From CAIXSC01 sp046349915 (GTDB taxonomy: Bacteria; Planctomycetota; Planctomycetia; Pirellulales; Pirellulaceae): 64,000 nt of DNA. Under the pieces are notes generated by a model that was not told the DNA's origin, did not search any database, and worked only from the letters and a program-made list of their open reading frames with translations. The position numbers and the translations under genes were made by a program. Shown piece after piece: positions 17,851 through 26,705 of this stretch. Position 1 is the first letter of the stretch. The number at the start of each line of letters is the position of its first letter. Location: contig JAXMBL010000004.1 in NCBI GenBank assembly GCA_046349915.1, forward strand, positions 434,001 to 498,000, given 5' to 3'.

Positions 17851-18760
17851 TCCAATTGCCTGGCTCTGGTCGTTCACGGATGCTCGTGACCCGGTGTTCG
17901 ACGCAATGTCGATGCGAGTGATCCTCGGCGACGTCTTCGACCAACTGGTGTCGTTGAACTTCGTTGTTCGCACGGCGAACGCCGTCTGCGTTTCCTGTCC
18001 GGCCTGCGGAGGGCATGGCGAGGAAGTAGTCCCACTCGACTATCCCGATGGCACGACGCGTTACTACGTTCCGTGTCCGCAGGACTTTCGCGTCGAGGTC
18101 CACCCCGTCCTGCTCGAACGATGGACGATCAACTGGGACGCGCTGGCGCAAAGCACCGCATCAGCGCTCGCCCTCGCGGGCCAGTGTACGCCTCTGATCG
18201 CCGACCGCCTGTGGCGACTCGGACGCATCAAGTGGAAGGGAACTTACCGCGACGCCATGCTCGCCCGCGGACTCTCCTTGCCCGACGGCCGCGACGTTGC
18301 TCGCCAGATCGCTCGGAACACGCGCCCCGTTGTGTTCGTCGGGGATCGTCCGGTACCCGCTGACGTCTGGGTCGGTCGCGAGCCGCCGCTGGTTCGGATC
18401 TCGCAAGTCGCGTCGTTCGTGGCCAACAAGACGTTGATCGATGCTGACGCCACGCTCGCGGCGATCCTTCTCGGCGACGTCGAACTAACCGCCGACAACC
18501 CGCTCGCGCCCGATCCGCAAAGACTGAAGCTGATGATCCGTCGACAGATCCGAGCAGAGGGTAAAACTCGCCTGACCGACGACATTCTGATGGCCGCCTA
18601 CCAACAGGAAGGGTCGGTACGCAAGGCAGCTACGTTTCTGTCTAAATCGACAGGGCAAGTCGTCACAAAAGACAGAATTCAGAACGCAGTAATGCGAAGT
18701 GGGGGATCTGCTGCTGCGGCGGCACCTTCGAGACCCTCGCAAAATCGCTGTTCTTCATGA
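17843..18760 (+). CDS. Unrecognised zinc-ribbon-like protein (305 aa), second gene of the pair
   Basis: Starts inside the stop region of the previous gene. Near residue 50 there is CVSCPACGGHGEE and later YYVPCPQDF, which could form a zinc ribbon. A middle segment (ADRLWRLGRIKWKGTYRDAM) and a helical C-terminus (DDILMAAYQQEGSVRKAATF, LSKSTGQVVTKDRI) hint at a DNA-binding helix-turn-helix, as in replication or transcription factors. No known family is recognised. The pair lies between the S23 gene and the HNH gene and is the least explained block of the island. Confidence 0.8.
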   Translation: MCDPIAWLWSFTDARDPVFDAMSMRVILGDVFDQLVSLNFVVRTANAVCVSCPACGGHGEEVVPLDYPDGTTRYYVPCPQDFRVEVHPVLLERWTINWDALAQSTASALALAGQCTPLIADRLWRLGRIKWKGTYRDAMLARGLSLPDGRDVARQIARNTRPVVFVGDRPVPADVWVGREPPLVRISQVASFVANKTLIDADATLAAILLGDVELTADNPLAPDPQRLKLMIRRQIRAEGKTRLTDDILMAAYQQEGSVRKAATFLSKSTGQVVTKDRIQNAVMRSGGSAAAAAPSRPSQNRCSS

Positions 18761-18858
18761 TCCATGCCGGTCGATGTGACATACGCAAATCTAGAAGCTG
18801 CGTTTGAACTTCTGTCCTTTTGACTGACACGCGCAACATGGGCTGTGGTAGGTCTCGG

Positions 18859-19929
18859 TCATTCCCCCATGCGCACGATTCTGAATTTCTCGGGGTTGGT
18901 CTGGTCAACGGCGATGTCATCGAGCGAAAACCTTCCCGTGTCGTTTATCTCCGCGGCATAACGCATGATCCGCTCTTCGTGAGGAGTCGCCGAGTATTCT
19001 GGAATCACAATCAACTTGGTGTTCTTTATCTGGCTGAGTAGGCTCAACAGGCTGCTCGTTGAGAAGGGCTCCTTCAAGGAAGAGATCTGCTCCGTCAGCG
19101 ATATGTCCAGGTGCGAAGGCCCGATGCGGCTCGCGCGAAGTGAAATGAGTTCGCCCATGCGGATCATTGACTTGTACCGAAGATTCGTTGGCACTCCTGG
19201 TGCGAAGACTCGACGATCGTTGCTGCCATTGAGGACCGCCTCGTAGATTCTCTGGAACTCGGCGACGAAATAGGTAATATGAGAACTGACAACGAGGTGA
19301 AAATGGACATGCGGATCATTGGGTTGTTCCTTAACCTGTAATGTCGTGAGGAATACGAAGTCTTCGATTCCAGACTCCAGGCACGTTCGATAGATCGCGA
19401 ATACCATGAATTCTCGAAGCCTTGCGACAAGATTCAAGACCCGATCCTCGGCATCCTTATCTTCCATGTTGATTGTTGTTCGGAACTCATGAGCGAACGA
19501 AAGGATTCGGCTAGATTGCCGATGCGTGGCAGGGATCATGTTGAAGGGAGCCGCCACTCTAAAAGGCGTCTCGCATTCCATCCTCGCGGTGTCTTCAGCC
19601 TGACGCTTCCACTCCCGAAGAAGTGCGGTGGGGAATCTGTCCTCGTCGTCGTCAACGAGCTTCGCACATGGATTGCATAACCAAATTCCGTTTTCTGGCT
19701 CGCGCCGCTTTTCGGCTGTAAGCGATTTGTCGTACCGTGGTCCGCCGACTGCCGCGGCCGTGATATGAGCTGCGTCGCCAATGTTGACTGTCCTAGTGGG
19801 GGCCGATGCGGGGCCTCGAGTCGGGCGGCGACAATCCGGCTTGGAACACCGACCGTTGACCCGGTGTTCCAAAAGTCGTTTCGTCGCCGCGCTGAAGCCA
19901 TCGCGTGCCGCCTTCTTGGATTTACCCAC
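18859..19929 (-). CDS. HNH-domain protein with unknown C-terminal half
   Basis: 356 residues from GTG 19929-19927, chosen because AGGAGAGG lies six bases upstream and because the family pattern begins there. Residues 15-100 form an HNH unit: Cys28 and Cys33 (GRCSKPDC), the DAAHI motif with His55, AAVGGPRYDKSLTAEKRR, and ENGIWLCNPCAKLVDDD. This HNH type is frequent in bacterial defence loci (CBASS and three-component systems). The C-terminal 230 residues (LREFMVFAIYRTCLESGIED, HVHFHLVVSSHITYFVAEFQ) match nothing I know. A longer reading to 20187 lacks support. Confidence 0.85.
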   Translation of the reverse strand: MGKSKKAARDGFSAATKRLLEHRVNGRCSKPDCRRPTRGPASAPTRTVNIGDAAHITAAAVGGPRYDKSLTAEKRREPENGIWLCNPCAKLVDDDEDRFPTALLREWKRQAEDTARMECETPFRVAAPFNMIPATHRQSSRILSFAHEFRTTINMEDKDAEDRVLNLVARLREFMVFAIYRTCLESGIEDFVFLTTLQVKEQPNDPHVHFHLVVSSHITYFVAEFQRIYEAVLNGSNDRRVFAPGVPTNLRYKSMIRMGELISLRASRIGPSHLDISLTEQISSLKEPFSTSSLLSLLSQIKNTKLIVIPEYSATPHEERIMRYAAEINDTGRFSLDDIAVDQTNPEKFRIVRMGE

Positions 19930-20762
19930 TTTACTGCCTCTCCTGCCCCTGGCTGATGGCTGAAGAATCTCACCAATTGCGACGACCTGGAGGATAGTTT
20001 GGTCGATCAGCTCGCGTCGGGGAAGTGCATGCCGAATCAAAGGTTGAGTGAATTCGTGGCTACTTCGTTTTCCGTCAGCAGCACTAGACGGTTTCGCCAA
20101 TCGCACGGTTTGTTGCACGATGGCGGCGGTCCAACATGTGGACCAGCACGCCAACGCGAATGATGCCTTTGAAATGCTGGATGCCAAGGGTGGCGCGGAC
20201 AGCTCCGAAGAAGCGATAAGCCACGACTTTATGATCAGCCAGAACCAAGCCCGCGTCCTGAACCTTCGCCTCCAAGTCCTCCTGGACGACTCTCTCGGCT
20301 GGCAGATGTTATTGCCTTCTGTTCAGCAGCCGAGTCGTTTTGCGGAGGTCGTGTGCATCGGCGAAGTGAAACAGGTAGAAGAACTGCGGGACCGCCTAGG
20401 GGCATTTCCGTAACTCGATAACTCCGTATGACCTACGATTGACCGACGGGCTACCGCTGGCGTTGCCGCAGTCGCTGCAGGACGTGTCTCGACAAACGTA
20501 GGTGTTGCTGCCGCACCCATTGCGTCTGTGTGTCGCCCCGACGGAACGAGACGCCTTTCGTTTCCGACCGTCAGTTACGCTTACCAAAGCGTCGAACTCG
20601 GCGGTGCTGCTGTCGCCGGACAGGTCCACCATATACGATCAACAATTCGCGTTCGGTCCGTTGCAACGGTCGATGTGACCGAACGCGTGCAACGCCAGCT
20701 GTAGGGTTGCACCCCTTCGTCCTGCGGCAATGGGCAGGTGGCGGAGGGCGGAGCGCGAGTCT
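19930..20762. other. 833-bp gap between HNH and STAND genes
   Basis: No convincing gene on either strand. Open frames of 60-120 codons are present but lack a ribosome site and a known pattern. The stretch holds the nested hairpin at 20648-20687, close behind the STAND gene stop. Confidence 0.6.
20648..20687 (-). terminator. Nested hairpin downstream of the STAND gene
   Basis: An 11-bp perfect inverted repeat CGCGTTCGGTC / GACCGAACGCG encloses the 12-bp palindrome CCGTTGCAACGG. It begins 75 bases past the stop codon of the minus-strand STAND gene, so a transcript end is a natural reading. There is no T run, so a rho-dependent or regulatory role is also possible. Confidence 0.45.
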
Positions 20763-23700
20763 TTAACCGACTAACTCCGCGAACCAGCTGCATTGCCGAA
20801 CTGGATCCAAATCAGTGTCAGTTTTCATATGTTCAACGTCCAATGGGCGATAATCCTGCATTTCCACCAGCCTCTCGCGGCATCCATCTGCGTCGCCAAC
20901 TCGCGCGAAGTAACACGCTAGGTTGTAGAGAACGTTTCCCCGCTCGCCGCCGACGCAAAGCGGGGAGGCAAGCGCCTTATTGAGCGCGATCAGGGACTCT
21001 TCCAGGCGTCCTTCTTCGAGCAGGGCCTGGCCCAACGCGGAATGAAGCACTTCTTGATCAGCCAACTCGTGGGAAAGTCCTTTCAGGCGATCAATATCCT
21101 TTCCGCGTCTACGGGAGAAACTCATGACGTCCTTCATGAGTAGCACCGCGCTCCGCCGTTCCTTCATCCAAGAAAACGCGGGATCGGTCCACCCGCAGTT
21201 CTGACCCAGCGCATATAAGGCAAATCGCACCGCTGGAAAGAAAACAAGCAGAAAGTGATTCACCCCAGATCCATGTCCGATTGTCCCATCGTCGTCCCAT
21301 TTGTACTCGTGGAATTCGTGCCAGCCTCGACGATCCCAAAGTAACTGTCGTACTTCTTCGCGGCTCATACAGGATTCTCGGCGGCGAAGGATTTCGGCAG
21401 CAACCCGGTGGCTATGGGCAAGCGGATGGTCAGCCACTGGTCCAAGGCGCACGTCTCTAGCCGGTTGCCCAGCTAGAGCGGCTCGCAACTCCTTGTAGAG
21501 CCTCAGGTACTCCTCTTGCTTTTCTGACTTCGGCAGCCCCTCCAGCCCAGAGCAAACTTGCTCAACAAGGGTCTCGATCCGACTGCGACTCAGCGGTCCG
21601 AAGCGAAACATTGCAGAATACGCCTCGGATATCAGCACGGACGGCCAGCGTCTTGCGTCAATATGCCAGGCTTCAAGCAGAATCGCGTCGGAGCCGTGAG
21701 CGACTGACGATTCCAAGGTTTGTAGTGCCAACGCTGGATCTTCATCAAACTGCGCGGCCAGCCGCGAACCCGCGGAGCGGCCGCCAGAAAAAAACCACGA
21801 AATGCCGTGACGCTCCGCTTCAATCGCAGGAATTCGATCCGGGACGATTCTTCGCAAAGTGATCAGGCAGTCCGTCCGATCAGCCGATGCCTGCGGCGTT
21901 GCAGACTGCCGATGCGATTCGCATTCTTCCAGTGCAAGATCTACCAGCGCCGAGTCACGACTGCCTTGGTCCAGCAGCTTTCTAACGCAGTACAGCCGTT
22001 GCCAATCGCCGGGAAGTCGAGCGACGATGCGCGACGACTCTTGGAGGGATTCGAGCAGATAAACCAACGAATCGGCACAGTCACGTGCTTGAATGAATCG
22101 AAGGTTGAGACGCCACTTATCGAGGACGTGCGGCTGGTTCTTTGATTCACTGTTGATTGCTGCAACCAAGTTCTCAATGATTGATGACTTAAGACAATGA
22201 GTTCGGATCGTGCTTCCATGCTTCGTCATCCAACCAGATAGACCAAGTGCAAAAAAAACAAAGCCACCTTCCAGTGCAGTGCGCCACACTTGAGGAATGT
22301 CCTTTATCCCTAAATCCCTGCCTGCAGTCAGCATCTCGCGGGCAGCAGCGGCCCTTACGAGGTGGAACTCGGCCAACTGCTTGGCGGCGTGGTCGTCATT
22401 GGAGCCTCCACTAGGCTCCGAGACCACTTCTGAAAGCCTGCCACAACGAGATTGACACGCCACAACCAGTTCGGCGAGTAGCGCTCGACCCTCTCGCGAA
22501 AAATCCGGAAAGTCGCCAGGTAACAATGACTCAATGTCGAGGGGGCGAGACTCACCAATTGTTTCAAGCAGGCTTAGGGAGGTGGCTGCCGTTTCGTACG
22601 TCGCCCAAATACGACTGGTGTTTGCCGCTAGCGCCTTAAGCACATCGGCTGGCGCTCGTTCAGCGATGCGGTAGGCCGACCAAAGAAGCCCTGACAAATG
22701 GGCCGGACTCGTTTCAGCTGAAAGTCGCTTGATGATCGACTGTTCGACAGCTTCCGGCATGTGGTGTGCGACGAGATGCAGGGCATGGACAGCCCGAATT
22801 CGACTCACCTCATCTTCCGATTCGAGGCCCGCAATAATCGACTGGAACCGATTGTGGTTGGCGTACGCACAGGCGAGTGCCTGTACTTCGTCGAACGATT
22901 CAACAACAGGATCTGAACAAAAGAAGCTGAACCGATCTTCCCGCAGTCTGCGATTTGAGTCGCCAGTAAGAGATTCGCACTTGGGCAAGAACCGCAGGAC
23001 CTTCTCCGCGGCGTGACGACTATCTATGTTTCCCAAGACTCCAAGCGCCTGCGCAGTTTCATTTCGAATGTTAACCAGTTCCCCGTCCCTTGCGGAGCTC
23101 GACATCAAACTCTTAAGCCGTCGGCGCTCTAACCGAATACGGGTGTCCGCAGCTCGAATCGATCGCTCCGGTGCCAGGGCAGCAATGGTCCAGAAAGCTC
23201 GTTGCCCAAGTTGGCGATCGTCGCTGTTGTGGGATACAAAACGACGAGTGAGGGCTCTTCGAGCCACCTTGCTTCGTAGCGAAAAGCGGCCTAGCGTGTC
23301 TGCGCTCGTCCAACTTTCTTCGCGACGGGCTAGCGCGACCAGGAGAGCGACAGCCCGTCGATCGCCGGGATCGGCGTATTGCAGGCCCTCTGCGGCAGCG
23401 GCGATCCACTCGTTGTTGTGATCGGTAAGCTTGGCGGCCAAAGACACCGGATCCGAGGCGGTCGCAATGAGCTGGACTACCACATCATGGTCGGTATCTC
23501 CCCTTAACTGCGCAACCAAATCGTTGGTCGAGCCGGTCGTCGCATGAAGGAACTTCGCGGTGAGCCGGGCTCCAAACGGAGCCTCCGAAAATGTCACGTT
23601 TGATTCAGGCGAAAGAACTCCACAGCTTCCGAGAGTGTCCAGAGCTAGCGGTCCCAGATCACCGTACTTCTGTTCCAACTGACGGCGAAGTTCGAGTCTC

Positions 23701-25433
23701 GTGATTGTGCGCGTGCGGCCGACCCACAGCGTGTCCACGACAGACGACATGATCTCGTTGAGGTCCGATGCTGACAAACTCGAATATCGAGCCACCTCAT
23801 CGAGTTTCATCGAAATGCGCCGGTCGAGGATCGTTACGAGAGCTGTCGATAGTGCGTCGATCACACTCGCCTGGTCTGCCGTGGTGGCTGACAGAACGGA
23901 GCCAAGGTGGTACGGATTGCGGATTGCTGCATAGGCTGGATCTTGGACCCGAAGGTACAGCGATTCAGCAACTTCGGGCTTCAGTCTGCGATATAGGGCG
24001 GCTTTCAACTCGTCATCCGAAAACTCTCCGATCGCATAGCTTGGCGTTGTGTCATTCACCGGACCCTGTTGTTCCCGTCGAAAGAAACAATCCGAGCCTA
24101 CATCTCGAAATGGGTGCAGATTCTGGATCAGGTCAGACTGACAAGAAATCAACACCTTCACGCCCGCGTTTCGCGCGTCATCTACCAGCCTACCCACGGC
24201 ACGGGCAAAATCCCTTGGCCGCTCAGCGGACGGCTTCAAGTCGTCAAGAATGAGAAGCGGTGGTCCAAAACGCGAGTTACCTGCTGCGACAAACTTTCGT
24301 AAGAGCACGGGATCCGTCATGGCCGGGGACGCGACTGCCCGAAGGGCCGATGCGACGCAAGATTGAAGCGTGGAATGTTCCGAAAAGTGCAGGCCGGTCA
24401 GCCATACACGGATTTGACCGCCGAGTCCTCGCCGCGCGAAGTCGGAGAGAACCCAGGACTTTCCTGTACCACTTCGTCCCGACAGCACAAACAGCGTGCT
24501 ACTGGACGACAGGAACTCAGTGAGAAGGGCCATTGCCTCCCTCCGTTCGACTGCTTGCACAACATCAAAGTTGGGCGGCAGTGCCGAGTTAACTTGAGCG
24601 TCACAGCCAAGCTGCGCCGATTCAAACAGCGGCCAAGAACGACCAAACTCGTGGCCCGAAACTTCGCGTATCCACTGCCGGTCGTAACGACAAGCAGTCG
24701 GCTTACCAAGAGCTGTGTTTTGGAGTATAGCTCCAAGGAGCAGACGTTCGATGTCCTTTGCAAGTTGCTGATCGCTGACCGCGCTGACCAGGACGCAAGT
24801 GATCTGAGCCGCCAGGACCTCACGATGCGTCGGCTGGCACGCGGTGATTTGTTGAAGCACTTCCAGAACTCGCTTCCTTATGGTTGACGCTTTGAGCTTT
24901 GAAGCGGAGTTCGTCGATTTGAGCAACTTTCCAATGCTACGGACCACCTTACTAAGCTTGTGGTTCAAATCTGGATGCTTGCTAGGTTTGGCAACGAAGT
25001 CGCGAATACTCTCGCTACGAATCTCAGCCGTCGTTACCAAACGAACTTTCCAACGCCGGCCGCATTCCTCTGAGATCAGCGAGTTGCAAACAAAATTGCT
25101 GAGCAAGTTGCCATTGAATAGCTCTGAACAGGTCCACGGAGCAGCTGTGCACTTTAGTTGAGTCCATACGTCCTCATCATTGCTGCCGGAACTGTGCAGC
25201 GCGACGGTCGTAGCGACAGCACTTTCAGGTGAAGGGGGAGCAGCGGGCTTCGCAAGTAAGTCGTTCCCCGCGTAAAAGTAGATCTCGCGCACTTCACCAC
25301 AAAGCAGCAGCCACAATGCATAGAGCACGTGGTAGTCGGTTCCTTTAAAATTGCTCGCATCGCCCCGAGCCTCGCTTGCCTGAACGGCTTCGAGAAAACC
25401 AGCAACCGCAGGCGACACCAATTGGTTGGACAT
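20763..25433 (-). CDS. Avs-like STAND NTPase with PD-(D/E)xK (Cap4-like) N-terminus
   Basis: 1556 residues from ATG 25433-25431; a start 75 bases upstream (25508) is also possible. Residues 25-110 carry FKGTDYHVLYALWLLL, YFYAGNDLL and DEDVWTQLKCT, the D..(E/D)xK spacing of Cap4/DUF4297 nucleases. Walker A GRSGTGKS is near 319-326 and Walker B PPLLILDDLK near 395, followed by the NTPase helical part. From about 600 on come many helical repeats, ending in TPR-like units (LGQALLEEGRLEESLIALNK). Such nuclease-NTPase-repeat proteins are Avs defence sensors: the repeats recognise a phage protein and the nuclease kills. The call by architecture is strong; the target is unknown. Confidence 0.82.
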   Translation of the reverse strand: MSNQLVSPAVAGFLEAVQASEARGDASNFKGTDYHVLYALWLLLCGEVREIYFYAGNDLLAKPAAPPSPESAVATTVALHSSGSNDEDVWTQLKCTAAPWTCSELFNGNLLSNFVCNSLISEECGRRWKVRLVTTAEIRSESIRDFVAKPSKHPDLNHKLSKVVRSIGKLLKSTNSASKLKASTIRKRVLEVLQQITACQPTHREVLAAQITCVLVSAVSDQQLAKDIERLLLGAILQNTALGKPTACRYDRQWIREVSGHEFGRSWPLFESAQLGCDAQVNSALPPNFDVVQAVERREAMALLTEFLSSSSTLFVLSGRSGTGKSWVLSDFARRGLGGQIRVWLTGLHFSEHSTLQSCVASALRAVASPAMTDPVLLRKFVAAGNSRFGPPLLILDDLKPSAERPRDFARAVGRLVDDARNAGVKVLISCQSDLIQNLHPFRDVGSDCFFRREQQGPVNDTTPSYAIGEFSDDELKAALYRRLKPEVAESLYLRVQDPAYAAIRNPYHLGSVLSATTADQASVIDALSTALVTILDRRISMKLDEVARYSSLSASDLNEIMSSVVDTLWVGRTRTITRLELRRQLEQKYGDLGPLALDTLGSCGVLSPESNVTFSEAPFGARLTAKFLHATTGSTNDLVAQLRGDTDHDVVVQLIATASDPVSLAAKLTDHNNEWIAAAAEGLQYADPGDRRAVALLVALARREESWTSADTLGRFSLRSKVARRALTRRFVSHNSDDRQLGQRAFWTIAALAPERSIRAADTRIRLERRRLKSLMSSSARDGELVNIRNETAQALGVLGNIDSRHAAEKVLRFLPKCESLTGDSNRRLREDRFSFFCSDPVVESFDEVQALACAYANHNRFQSIIAGLESEDEVSRIRAVHALHLVAHHMPEAVEQSIIKRLSAETSPAHLSGLLWSAYRIAERAPADVLKALAANTSRIWATYETAATSLSLLETIGESRPLDIESLLPGDFPDFSREGRALLAELVVACQSRCGRLSEVVSEPSGGSNDDHAAKQLAEFHLVRAAAAREMLTAGRDLGIKDIPQVWRTALEGGFVFFALGLSGWMTKHGSTIRTHCLKSSIIENLVAAINSESKNQPHVLDKWRLNLRFIQARDCADSLVYLLESLQESSRIVARLPGDWQRLYCVRKLLDQGSRDSALVDLALEECESHRQSATPQASADRTDCLITLRRIVPDRIPAIEAERHGISWFFSGGRSAGSRLAAQFDEDPALALQTLESSVAHGSDAILLEAWHIDARRWPSVLISEAYSAMFRFGPLSRSRIETLVEQVCSGLEGLPKSEKQEEYLRLYKELRAALAGQPARDVRLGPVADHPLAHSHRVAAEILRRRESCMSREEVRQLLWDRRGWHEFHEYKWDDDGTIGHGSGVNHFLLVFFPAVRFALYALGQNCGWTDPAFSWMKERRSAVLLMKDVMSFSRRRGKDIDRLKGLSHELADQEVLHSALGQALLEEGRLEESLIALNKALASPLCVGGERGNVLYNLACYFARVGDADGCRERLVEMQDYRPLDVEHMKTDTDLDPVRQCSWFAELVG

Positions 25434-25759
25434 AGCAGTGCGAAGTGACTTGGAGCAAAGTGGACTACCGTCAGGTTCCCTCATATTCTCCGGCGACGGT
25501 GAGTTCATGCAAGGCCGAAATGGTTTATCGCACGCTGGCAGGCGGTGCTCGAAACAGCCAAGATTGTCGCCGTTGGCCGCGGCACCCTTCTTTACAGGGG
25601 ACTTTTGCTATGCGTGCTTCGGTCCGACACGCTGTTGCGTCGGAAGGATGGTTGCGAGCGAAATCACGACTTGCCTTTAACGTCACGAATTATGGACCTG
25701 CCCTCCAGGAATGAATCATGAGGCCGTTGAACGGAAGCCGTCTGCCATCGGCTCGTCGC

Positions 25760-25874
25760 ACTGTCGCGACAGTCGAGAAGAATTTTCGGAAAAACGCAAC
25801 CTGAGGCACGCCAACACATTAGCAGGTGTCGTGACTGTCGCAAATCCATCGGCTGGCCGCGACAGTTGCGACAG
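25760..25874. repeat. Cluster of CTGTCGC dyads
   Basis: A 14-bp perfect palindrome ACTGTCGCGACAGT (25760-25773) is followed by CTGTCGCAA (25835-25843) and its exact reverse complement TTGCGACAG (25866-25874). A similar dyad, CTGTCGCG / CGCGACAG, recurs at 50680-50704. The spacing fits a multi-site operator or a recombination or replication site. Apart from this the 25434-26014 gap shows nothing. Confidence 0.6.
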
Positions 25875-26014
25875 CGCGGGGAGCGGGTGAAGGCCTAGGA
25901 GCCGACACCTGACGTCCCGATTCTTGGGCGCGCCGAAGCTGGTTCGCGATTCTGGTTCGCGACGCGGTGCGCTGGGTTCGCCACGGGTGGACGCCTCCGG
26001 CCTCGGAGGTTGCC

Positions 26015-26467
26015 ATGCTGCCCGCCGAAGTTCAGAAGTTGGTCGAGAACGAGTACGCCCGCACGTCGATCCGAGTCAAAGCCAAGCAACTCAGCCGCCG
26101 GAAGGACTTTGGCTCATCGTGTCGCGAGGACATCGAGCAGGATCTCTGGCTGCACCTGCTCGGCCAGGCCGCTCGGTTCGACGGCGACCGGAGCTCGCTG
26201 AACACGTTCATCGATCGGGTCGTCAACTCGGCCGCTGCGTCGCTCGTCCGGAGTCGCGAGCGGGAAATGCGCGCCGACGGGTTTCACGCTCAGTCGCTCG
26301 ATTCGGTTGCCGACGAATCCAGTTGCAAGAAGCGAACGCTGCGTTCGTCGCTATCGCCGGAAGACGGTGCGCGACGTAAGGGTCGCACGCCCATGAGCGA
26401 CATCGACCAGCTCGAGCAACAGGAAGCTCTGGATTCCGCGCTCGCGAATATTGCCATGCTTGGTTAA
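26015..26467 (+). pseudogene. Sigma-70-like factor, C-terminus replaced by a dispersed repeat
   Basis: From ATG 26015 (behind GGAGG) the product has an ECF-like region 2 (CREDIEQDLWLHLLGQAARF, DRSSLNTFIDRVVNSAAASL), then a linker and the start of a region 4 helix (LEQQEALDSALAN). It ends within a few codons of 26457, exactly where the 108-bp repeat begins, so the -35-binding region is missing. Sigma-like genes of this type are part of planctomycete mobile islands. Without region 4 it should not function as a sigma factor. Confidence 0.75.
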
Positions 26468-26564
26468 CGTCTTCTGCATCTGCGTGCTCCCCGGTTAGTG
26501 CTGCGTAGATCCATGGATCACCGGAGGCGGATGCCGACAAGTTCGTAGGAGCAGCACGCGAGCG
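26457..26564 (+). repeat. 108-bp dispersed repeat, copy 1
   Basis: TGCTTGGTTAA, GTCTTC.GCATC, GCGTGCTCCCCGGTTAG, GGCGGATGCCGACAAGTTCG and GGAGC.GCACGCGAGCG are shared with 41719-41827 in the same orientation. It cuts off the sigma-like gene at its 3' end. Nothing is seen in 26565-26705 except GCCTCCAGCCTCAAG-type repeat debris. Confidence 0.8.
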
Positions 26565-26705
26565 CTCGCCTGACTCGTGCGAACTCCCGCGGGTCACTTT
26601 CCGTGCCTTTCAGAACTCCAACGTTGCGACTTTTTATTGTCGAAGAGAAACGGCTGCGGGTTATGGCCCCTAGCCTCCAGCCTCAAGTCTATTCGCTGAG
26701 CCATC

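Noticed and set aside
18859..20187. HNH gene starting at 20187
   Set aside because: The extra 86 residues are unlike the family and the GTG at 19929 has a clear ribosome site.
20048..20413. 121-codon ORF between HNH and STAND genes
   Set aside because: No ribosome site, no pattern, and comparable open frames on the other strand.
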